From assembly GCA_041688815.1 (NCBI GenBank), contig JBDNHK010000063.1, positions 1 to 8,382 of the forward strand: a stretch of 8,382 nt of DNA, given 5' to 3'. Positions 1 through 6,132 of this stretch are shown here, in pieces. Numbering within the stretch: position 1 is the first letter of the stretch; each line of letters opens with the position of its first letter. This stretch comes from Rhabdothermincola_A sp041688815 (GTDB taxonomy: Bacteria > Actinomycetota > Acidimicrobiia > Acidimicrobiales > Acidimicrobilacustridaceae). The position numbers and the translations under genes are program-made. Below the pieces are notes generated by a model that was given only the letters and a program-made list of their open reading frames with translations, had not been told where the DNA came from and did no database searches.

Positions 1-114
1 CGTCGGGGCCCGCCGCTTCAGCGTCGTGGAGGTCGGCGGCAAGGAGGTCCTCGAGGTCGTCGGCGGTGGGTGCGGTCGCGGGATCTTCCCCCGCGGCCGC
101 CCCCTCACCAGGTG

Positions 115-118
<4 letters not shown>
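1..118 (-). CDS. grpE: GrpE nucleotide exchange factor, N-terminal fragment (runs off the window)
   Basis: Only the first 39 codons are present. The frame opens with GTG at 118-116, which shares four bases (GTGA) with the dnaK stop codon, a typical sign of coupled translation. The visible residues are acidic and alanine-rich, including the stretch DDLEDLLAADLHDAEAAGPD. This fits the disordered acidic leader of GrpE, but no conserved GrpE motif is inside the window. The identity therefore rests mainly on position, since dnaK-grpE-dnaJ-hspR is the usual actinobacterial operon order. GrpE is a cytoplasmic dimer that releases ADP from DnaK. A GAGG a few bases before the GTG could serve as a weak ribosome-binding site. 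The dnaK frame itself stops here, so read-through is not an alternative. Confidence 0.72.
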
Positions 119-1956
<1,838 letters not shown>

Positions 1957-1964
1957 GACAGGTG

Positions 1965-1969
1965 CTCCT
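1965..1969 (-). promoter_or_regulatory. Ribosome-binding site of dnaK
   Basis: On the minus strand this reads AGGAG, followed by an eight-base spacer and the ATG at 1956. It fixes the dnaK start against longer in-frame alternatives. Confidence 0.85.
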
Positions 1970-2040
1970 GGGGTTGGGTGACGGTGCTGCGGGGTGTCCG
2001 GGCGGTTCATCAGCCGAGGCCACATGAGACCACCAGGAAA

Positions 2041-2061
2041 GTTGAGTGTGATGATAACAAC
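2041..2061. promoter_or_regulatory. HAIR-like operator, candidate HspR binding site
   Basis: The plus strand reads GTTGAGT, seven bases, then TAACAAC. The established HspR box (HAIR) is CTTGAGT-N7-ACTCAAG. The left half matches it at TTGAGT and the right half keeps only the outer CAA, but the TTG-N13-CAA geometry is exact. The flanks extend symmetry: AAAGTTG at 2038-2044 and CAACTTT at 2058-2064 form a perfect 7-bp inverted repeat. The site is about 85 bp before dnaK and covers its best -10 candidate, consistent with repression by blocking RNA polymerase. The HspR assignment is an inference, since hspR is not in the window. Confidence 0.65.
2051..2056 (-). promoter_or_regulatory. Candidate -10 element of the dnaK promoter
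   Basis: The minus strand reads TATCAT, five of six matches to TATAAT. It lies inside the HAIR-like operator. I see no convincing -35 hexamer at the usual distance. Starting here would give a 5' leader of roughly 85-90 bases. Confidence 0.4.
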
Positions 2062-2099
2062 TTTGCCGACGGCTTCCCCATTCCCCGTTCGCAGGATTT

Positions 2100-2115
2100 C
2101 CCGACGGCCGTCGGG
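2100..2115. repeat. Perfect 16-bp palindrome upstream of gpmA
   Basis: CCCGACGGCCGTCGGG is fully self-complementary and touches the candidate gpmA -10 at 2116. It could be an operator or a GC-rich chance palindrome. No known regulator is recognised. Confidence 0.5.
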
Positions 2116-2121
2116 CAGACT
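2116..2121 (+). promoter_or_regulatory. Candidate -10 element for leaderless gpmA
   Basis: CAGACT matches TANNNT except at the first base and ends seven bases before the ATG at 2129. Transcription would then start at or next to the start codon. No Shine-Dalgarno sequence is visible before this ATG, which fits leaderless translation. Confidence 0.35.
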
Positions 2122-2128
2122 GACGGCC

Positions 2129-2887
2129 ATGACCGCGTCACTCGTGCTGCTCCGCCACGGCCAGAGCACCTGGAACCTGGAGAACCTCTTCACCGGCTGG
2201 TTCGACGCCGACCTGACCGAGAAGGGACGGGCCGAGGCCGAGGCCTGCGGACCGGCGCTGGCCGATGCCGAGCTCGCGCCCGATCTGGTGCACACCTCTC
2301 GCCAGACCCGGGCCATCCGCACCGCCGACCTGGCCCTCGACGCCATCGACCGGCTGTGGATACCGGTCCGCCGTTCGTGGCGGCTCAACGAGCGCCACTA
2401 CGGCGACCTCCAGGGCAAGGACAAGAAGCAGACCACCGCCGAACACGGGCCCGACATGGTGAAGGTCTGGCGGCGCAGCTACGACACCCCGCCCCCCGCC
2501 CTCGCCCTCGACGATCCTCGCCACCCCCGGTTCGACCCCCGCTACGCCGACCTGCCCCCCGATGTGCTCCCCGCCGCCGAATGCCTGGCCGATGTCGTCG
2601 CCCGCATGCTCCCCTATTGGTACGACGGCATCGTGCCCGACCTGCGCACCGGGGCCACCGTGCTCGTCGTGGCCCACGGCAACAGCCTGCGGGCACTGAT
2701 CAAGCACCTCGACGGCATCTCCGACACCGACATCGCCGAGGTCAACCTGCCGACCGGGGTCCCGATCCTCTACGAACTCGGCGCCGACATGATGCCCTCG
2801 GAGCAGGTGCCACTGACCGAGCGCTACCTCGGCGACACCGAGGCCGCCCGGGCCGCCGCCGACGCCGTGGCCCGCCAGGCCGGCTGA
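2129..2887 (+). CDS. gpmA: 2,3-bisphosphoglycerate-dependent phosphoglycerate mutase
   Basis: This 252-residue cytoplasmic enzyme interconverts 3-phosphoglycerate and 2-phosphoglycerate in glycolysis and gluconeogenesis through a phosphohistidine. The phosphate-accepting motif LRHGQSTWN is at the N-terminus, with catalytic His10. Other family marks are TSRQTRAIRT (residues 56-64), WRLNERHYGDLQGKDK (84-99, with catalytic Glu88) and VAHGNSLRAL (181-190, His183). The tyrosine/proline-rich middle (RRSYDTPPP) and the insert after it are typical of the GpmA class, not of short phosphatases of the same superfamily. The length is close to the usual 230-250. The ATG at 2129 was chosen because the family motif begins almost at once. 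Upstream in-frame ATGs would add a basic, non-conserved leader. The gene is divergent from dnaK and convergent with glnB, so it appears to be transcribed alone. Confidence 0.95.
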   Translation: MTASLVLLRHGQSTWNLENLFTGWFDADLTEKGRAEAEACGPALADAELAPDLVHTSRQTRAIRTADLALDAIDRLWIPVRRSWRLNERHYGDLQGKDKKQTTAEHGPDMVKVWRRSYDTPPPALALDDPRHPRFDPRYADLPPDVLPAAECLADVVARMLPYWYDGIVPDLRTGATVLVVAHGNSLRALIKHLDGISDTDIAEVNLPTGVPILYELGADMMPSEQVPLTERYLGDTEAARAAADAVARQAG

Positions 2888-2914
2888 CCCTCCCGACACG
2901 GGCAGGACCACTGC

Positions 2915-2946
2915 GGAAGGGCCCGGTCTCTCGACCGGGCCCTTCC
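2915..2946. terminator. Bidirectional hairpin terminator between gpmA and glnB
   Basis: GGAAGGGCCCGGTC at 2915-2928 and its exact complement at 2933-2946 form a 14-bp perfect stem with a TCTC loop. It begins 27 bases after the gpmA stop and 44 bases from the glnB stop on the other strand. There is no run of T on either side, which is common for terminators in high-GC actinobacteria. Being symmetrical, it can serve both convergent genes. Confidence 0.8.
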
Positions 2947-2990
2947 ATCACATCAGGGCGAAACGGGTCTACTGACCCAGCCGATGTCGG

Positions 2991-3332
2991 TCAGACGGCC
3001 TCGTCCCCGAGTTCGCCCGTGCGGATCCGCAAGAGGGAACCGACCGGGAGGGTCCAGATCTTGCCGTCGCCGATGTTGCCCGTCCGAGCGGCATCGGCGA
3101 TCGTCTGGGCCACGCTGGCGGCGTCGTCGTCGGGAACGATTGCCTCCAGCTTGATCTTCGGCAGGAACTCGACGGTGTACTCCGAACCCCGGTAGGTCTC
3201 GGTGTGGCCACCCTGGCGACCGAATCCCTTGGCTTCGGTGATGGTGATCCCGGTGACACCAGCCGCCTTGAGGGCGTCCTTCACGGTGTCGAGCGAGTGG
3301 GGGCGAATGATTGCTGTGACGATGGTTGCCAT
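2991..3332 (-). CDS. glnK: PII nitrogen regulatory protein (GlnB/GlnK)
   Basis: This 113-residue protein matches the standard PII length. PII trimers bind ATP, ADP and 2-oxoglutarate and report nitrogen and carbon state. When bound to AmtB they plug the channel. Visible marks are IIRPHSLDTVKDAL at the N-terminus, TEAKGFGRQGGHTETYRGSEYT covering the T-loop entry (residues 32-53), the basic FLPKIKLE, VPDDDA, and GNIGDGKIW (the B-loop) before VGSLLRIRTGE. Tyr52 corresponds to Tyr51, which is uridylylated in enterobacteria and adenylylated in actinobacteria. The gene follows amtB with only 11 bases between them, and its ribosome-binding site overlaps the amtB stop. The amtB linkage favours the name glnK over glnB. 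Sequence alone does not separate the two. Confidence 0.95.
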   Translation of the reverse strand: MATIVTAIIRPHSLDTVKDALKAAGVTGITITEAKGFGRQGGHTETYRGSEYTVEFLPKIKLEAIVPDDDAASVAQTIADAARTGNIGDGKIWTLPVGSLLRIRTGELGDEAV

Positions 3333-3340
3333 GCGATCTG

Positions 3341-3345
3341 CTCCT
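3341..3345 (-). promoter_or_regulatory. Ribosome-binding site of glnK overlapping the amtB stop codon
   Basis: The minus strand reads TAGGAG, in which TAG ends amtB and AGGAG lies eight bases before the glnK ATG. Ribosomes finishing amtB would stop directly on the glnK initiation site, so the two proteins are probably made in a coupled way. Confidence 0.85.
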
Positions 3346-4783
3346 ATCCCTTGGTGGAGACGAGGAGTTCCTCGCCCATGCCAGCCAGGACGTCATCGGA
3401 GTAGCCCGGCGCCCCGTGTTCGCTGAGGTCGAGACCCTCGAGCTCCTCGGCCGGGCTGACCCGGAGGATACCGATGGCCTTCATGCCACCGAAGAGGATT
3501 CCGGTGGTGACGGCCACCCATGCGATGATGGCCAGAGCGCCGAGCACCTGGGTGACGAGGAGTTCGGTTCCGCCGCCCTCGAACAGCCCTTCGTCGATGG
3601 TGAACAGGCCGGCGGCGATGAGCCCCCAGAACCCGGACACGGCGTGCACGGCGACGGCCCCGACCGGATCGTCGACCTTGAAGGCCCGCTCGAGGAGCAG
3701 TGCCGCCGGGACCACGACGATGCCGGCGACGAAACCGATGATCAGTGCCGGAACGACATCCACCGTGTCGACGACGGCACAGATGGAGACGAGCCCGGCG
3801 AGCAGGCCGTTGCCAGCCATGGAGACATCTGGCTTCTTGAGCAGGACCCAGGAGCTGATCAGCGCCCCGGTCGCACCGGCACAGGCCGCGAAGAGCGTCA
3901 GCACGGCGATGACCGGCACCGACATGTCGGCTTTCAGGGCCGAGCCGGGGTTGAAGCCGAAGAAACCGATGAAGAGAATCATGACACCGGTCAGCGCGAG
4001 CGGGATGGAGTGCGCCGGAATGGCCCGAGGCTTGCCGTCGGCTCCGAACTTGCCGATGCGGGGACCGAGGATGATGGCACCCATGAGTGCCGCGATCCCA
4101 CCAGTGAGGTGCACGAGACCCGAGCCGGCGAAGTCGACGAAGCCACGCTCGTCGAGCCAGCCGCCGCCCCACTTCCAGCTCACGACGACCGGATAGATGA
4201 GGCCGGTGATGAGCACGGTGTAGATGAGATACGACACGAACTTCGTCCGCTCGGCGACGGCCCCGGCCACGATGGTGGCGGCGGTGGCCGCAAAGGCGGC
4301 CTGGAAGAAGAAGTCGGTCGAGACGCTGAGCGGATAGAAGTCCGGCCCGAGGGCGCTGAGATCGGGCAGCCGGTCCATCAGACCGGGAACACCCCACCCT
4401 GCGAAACCGAACCACCCTCCCACGAACCCCGGGTAGGCGAGACCCCACCCGACGAGCCCGAACACCAACACGCCGAGCGCGGCGTCCATGAGGCTCTTCA
4501 TCATCATGTTGGCCGAGTTCTTGGCCCGGGTGAGACCCACGGCCAGCAGCGCGAAACCGGCCTGCATGAAGAACACGAGTACACCGGCGATAAAGATGAA
4601 GATGTTGTCGAGGATCACGGTCTGGGCGATGTCCGCCGCCGTTCCCGTGAAGCGTTCCACCAGTTCGGCCTCGACGACAGTGACGTCGACGGTGGTGTCC
4701 CCCTCTTGCGCGAGCGCAGGGAGAGCGCCCAACAGCAGCACCGCTGCGACCAGGCCCCCTCCCAGGAGCATCTTGAAGCGCAT
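3344..4783 (-). CDS. amtB: Ammonium transporter of the Amt/Rh family
   Basis: This 479-residue inner-membrane channel carries ammonium into the cell. A signal peptide is visible (MRFKMLLGGG...ALPALA, with a cleavage site after Ala25 and before Gln26), followed by a short exported segment and about eleven hydrophobic helices. The first is IFIFIAGVLVFFMQAGFALL. The twin pore histidines are His225 in GLVHLTGG and His380 in VHAVSGFWG. Other family marks are the AFAATAATIVAGAVAERTKF helix and GFFGFNPGSAL. The cytoplasmic tail ends EGLDLSEHGAPGYSDD, the region that contacts PII in this family. The ATG at 4783 is supported by AAGGA seven bases upstream and by the signal peptide beginning there. The frame is open for another 288 bases upstream but encodes nothing recognisable. 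It is transcribed with glnK and lies 190 bases after a winged-helix regulator on the same strand. Confidence 0.97.
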   Translation of the reverse strand: MRFKMLLGGGLVAAVLLLGALPALAQEGDTTVDVTVVEAELVERFTGTAADIAQTVILDNIFIFIAGVLVFFMQAGFALLAVGLTRAKNSANMMMKSLMDAALGVLVFGLVGWGLAYPGFVGGWFGFAGWGVPGLMDRLPDLSALGPDFYPLSVSTDFFFQAAFAATAATIVAGAVAERTKFVSYLIYTVLITGLIYPVVVSWKWGGGWLDERGFVDFAGSGLVHLTGGIAALMGAIILGPRIGKFGADGKPRAIPAHSIPLALTGVMILFIGFFGFNPGSALKADMSVPVIAVLTLFAACAGATGALISSWVLLKKPDVSMAGNGLLAGLVSICAVVDTVDVVPALIIGFVAGIVVVPAALLLERAFKVDDPVGAVAVHAVSGFWGLIAAGLFTIDEGLFEGGGTELLVTQVLGALAIIAWVAVTTGILFGGMKAIGILRVSPAEELEGLDLSEHGAPGYSDDVLAGMGEELLVSTKG

Positions 4784-4790
4784 GCATTCT

Positions 4791-4795
4791 TCCTT
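4791..4795 (-). promoter_or_regulatory. Ribosome-binding site of amtB
   Basis: AAGGA on the minus strand lies seven bases before the ATG at 4783. It decides between this start and an out-of-frame ATG that begins four bases upstream. Confidence 0.75.
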
Positions 4796-4877
4796 TCTCT
4801 GGGTCATCTCGGTGACGGGGACAGGCGCTGAGCGGCAGTGCGCCCAACCTCTCTGGCTTCCGTCTGAACGATTCCTG

Positions 4878-4883
4878 AAGTTA
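4878..4883 (-). promoter_or_regulatory. Candidate -10 element of the amtB promoter
   Basis: The minus strand reads TAACTT, which fits TANNNT. It lies about 95 bases before the amtB start. No -35 hexamer is apparent, as is common for activator-dependent promoters. The GAAAC/GTAAC site lies about 65 bases further upstream. Confidence 0.3.
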
Positions 4884-4899
4884 GAGGAGGGCGGTTTCC

Positions 4900-4912
4900 G
4901 GGGAATCTCCCC
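4900..4912. repeat. Short inverted repeat in the amtB upstream region
   Basis: GGGGA, three bases, TCCCC form a perfect 5-bp inverted repeat between the GlnR-like site and the candidate amtB -10. It may be an extra operator or chance in GC-rich DNA. Confidence 0.3.
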
Positions 4913-4926
4913 CGCATTACGGCTGG

Positions 4927-4953
4927 CCGTCACTCTGGTTACGAGAGTGTTTC
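4927..4953 (-). promoter_or_regulatory. GlnR-like operator upstream of amtB
   Basis: On the minus strand the sequence reads GAAAC, six bases, GTAAC, six bases, GACGG. The known actinobacterial GlnR box alternates gTnAc and GaAAc half-sites with six-base spacers. Here one GAAAC and one GTAAC are perfect, and the third is degraded. The core is 4938-4953. Overlapping it, CACTCT and AGAGTG (4931-4936 and 4944-4949) form a 6-7-6 inverted repeat. It lies between the regulator stop (4974) and amtB, about 155 bases before the amtB start, a reasonable place for an activator. The link to the neighbouring regulator is inferred. Confidence 0.45.
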
Positions 4954-4973
4954 GCCGCCAGTGCGACACCGTC

Positions 4974-5531
4974 TCAGGCGGTGCGCTCCCCGAGAGCGGT
5001 GACGGTGACGCCTTCCAACCCTGTCTCACCACCGCCCTCGGCCGGCGCGGCCTGCTCCAGCAGGTAGCCACGCGAGCGCACGGTCTTTATCACGAGGGCC
5101 AGCGGAGCAATACGTCGGCGCACCCGCAGCATGTGGACGTCGAGGGCGTTGCGACCGGGGGCACCTTGGGGCCAGCCGGCGCGGGCCAACTGTTCCCGGC
5201 TCACCACTGCGCCGAAGCGGTCGAGCAGCGCCGGCATCAGCCGGGCTTCCACCGGCGGTAGCGACACCCAGTCGCCACCGCTGCGCAAGACCCCGTCGGG
5301 CTCCAGCACCGGTCGTGACGGCTGATTCGTCGCCGTTCGCCCCAGCATGGCGCGCGACCGCGCCTCCACGTCCTCTCTGGGCGCCGGGAGGCGAATCCAA
5401 TCCTCGAGGCAACCGGTCAATGTTGGGGGAGGGTTGTCCTGGTCGACGAGCAGGAGCCGGGGATGACCCTGACGGGCCAGGACCTCTCGGCGTTCCTGCT
5501 CGTGCGGCCAGCGCAGGAGCACGACGTCCAC
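4974..5531 (-). CDS. Winged-helix transcription regulator with a truncated receiver-like N-terminus (GlnR-like candidate)
   Basis: This 185-residue protein probably binds DNA. Residues about 84-158 form an OmpR/PhoB-type winged helix: LPPVEARLMPALLDRFG, then VVSREQLARAGW, the recognition-helix region RNALDVHMLRVRRRIAP, and the wing IKTVRSRGYLLE. The first 65 residues resemble a shortened receiver. DVVLLRWP looks like the first strand, RLLLVDQD (Asp30, Asp32) like the phosphoacceptor strand, and DWIRLPAPREDVEARSRAML like the last strand and helix. Normal receivers have about 120 residues and an acidic pair after strand one, which is missing here, so ordinary phosphorylation is doubtful. No histidine kinase is nearby. 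The GTG at 5531 is used because it keeps the first strand. A second GTG at 5522 is possible. Its position before amtB-glnK, and GAAAC half-sites at both promoters, suggest nitrogen control in the manner of GlnR. The DNA-binding class is firm, the role is inferred. Confidence 0.85.
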   Translation of the reverse strand: MDVVLLRWPHEQERREVLARQGHPRLLLVDQDNPPPTLTGCLEDWIRLPAPREDVEARSRAMLGRTATNQPSRPVLEPDGVLRSGGDWVSLPPVEARLMPALLDRFGAVVSREQLARAGWPQGAPGRNALDVHMLRVRRRIAPLALVIKTVRSRGYLLEQAAPAEGGGETGLEGVTVTALGERTA

Positions 5532-5553
5532 CCCCCGACCGTACGAAAGCGCT

Positions 5554-5580
5554 GTTTCCGGGATGTTTCACAGTGGTGAA
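5554..5580 (-). promoter_or_regulatory. GlnR-like repeat operator upstream of the regulator gene
   Basis: On the minus strand the order is TTCAC, six bases, GAAAC, six bases, GAAAC. The 11-bp period is the same as in the site upstream of amtB. TTCAC keeps three of the four defined bases of the gTnAc half-site. The last GAAAC ends 22 bases before the GTG at 5531, so binding here could control the regulator's own promoter and also the divergent plus-strand gene. TTCAC and GTGAA at 5567-5571 and 5576-5580 also form a small inverted repeat. Confidence 0.4.
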
Positions 5581-5644
5581 GCAAGAAGGAACCGGTCGCG
5601 ACGAGCTCGTGACCGTCAGAGGCGCACGCCCGGCCCGATCTCCC

Positions 5645-5650
5645 TAGGCT
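5645..5650 (+). promoter_or_regulatory. Candidate -10 element for a leaderless start of the cyclic-nucleotide-binding gene
   Basis: TAGGCT fits TANNNT and ends six bases before the ATG at 5657. No Shine-Dalgarno sequence precedes that ATG, so the transcript probably starts at or next to the start codon. Confidence 0.45.
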
Positions 5651-5656
5651 GCGGCC

Positions 5657-6079
5657 ATGGCACGAGACGCATGGCTCAACCATCTGGCCCAGGTTCCGAT
5701 GTTCGCGCACTGCTCGAAAAAGGAACTGCAGCAGGTGGCCCAGGCCACCATGGAGGTCTCGGCCCCCGACGGTCGGGTGCTCGTCCGGGAGGGCGAACCG
5801 GGGCACGAGTGCTTCATCATCATCGAGGGCCACGCCCGGGTGGAGCGCAACGGGGCCGTGGTGGCCACCCTCGGGCCCGACGACGTGGTGGGCGAGTTGG
5901 CCCCGCTGACGGGCGGACCCCGCACGGCCACCGTCACCGCCGAAGGACCGCTCGACGTCCTGGTCATCGGCCAACGGGAGTTCGCGGCGCTGCTCGACGA
6001 GATTCCCGGGTTCGCCAACCGGGTGCTGCACGAGTTGGCCCACCGCATGCGCGACCTCGACGAACGCGCCTACGGCTGA
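5657..6079 (+). CDS. Single-domain cyclic-nucleotide-binding protein
   Basis: The 140 residues form one CRP/PKA-type cyclic-nucleotide-binding beta-barrel. An N-terminal helix (LNHLAQVPMFAHCSKKELQQVAQ) leads into strands with VLVREGEPGHECFIIIEGHARVERNG (residues 41-66). The phosphate-binding cassette is GELAPLTGGPRTAT (79-92), with Glu80 and Arg89 in the positions that contact the ribose and phosphate of cAMP or cGMP. After the barrel there is one helix ending HRMRDLDERAYG and no helix-turn-helix, so it is not a CRP-type DNA-binding regulator. There is no membrane segment or other output domain, so it must act through a partner. It lies 53 bases before the membrane Fe-S oxidoreductase gene on the same strand, and is divergent from the winged-helix regulator. 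A role in adjusting that respiratory enzyme in response to cAMP is possible but is only suggested by neighbourhood. Confidence 0.88.
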   Translation: MARDAWLNHLAQVPMFAHCSKKELQQVAQATMEVSAPDGRVLVREGEPGHECFIIIEGHARVERNGAVVATLGPDDVVGELAPLTGGPRTATVTAEGPLDVLVIGQREFAALLDEIPGFANRVLHELAHRMRDLDERAYG

Positions 6080-6086
6080 CCCCTCG

Positions 6087-6118
6087 CCGCGAGTGGGGTG
6101 TCCTCCCGGCCCGCGAGT
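6087..6118 (+). repeat. Direct repeat of CCGCGAGT before the oxidoreductase gene
   Basis: CCGCGAGT occurs at 6087-6094 and 6111-6118, a 24-bp period. The last base of the second copy is the first base of the candidate -10 TACGTT. The repeat fills the short gap between the two plus-strand genes and could be a regulator site. No known factor is recognised. Confidence 0.35.
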
Positions 6119-6123
6119 ACGTT
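6118..6123 (+). promoter_or_regulatory. Candidate -10 element of the oxidoreductase gene
   Basis: TACGTT fits TANNNT and ends nine bases before the ATG at 6133. The intervening bases are pyrimidine-rich with no Shine-Dalgarno sequence, so the mRNA would have a leader of only a few bases at most. Confidence 0.35.
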
Positions 6124-6132
6124 TTCGTTCGT

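Noticed and set aside
1957..2128. CIRCE element (HrcA operator) upstream of dnaK
   Set aside because: I looked for the TTAGCACTC-N9-GAGTGCTAA pattern and did not find it. The inverted repeat present has HAIR geometry instead.
3326..4831. 501-codon plus-strand open frame antisense to amtB
   Set aside because: The translation is dominated by Glu, Asp, His and Gly repeats, the mirror of amtB codons. amtB and glnK on the other strand have clear family motifs.
5563..6132. Upstream extension of the oxidoreductase frame to 5563
   Set aside because: The extension crosses the cyclic-nucleotide-binding gene in a different frame and is basic and low-complexity. The ATG at 6133 directly precedes the first membrane helix.
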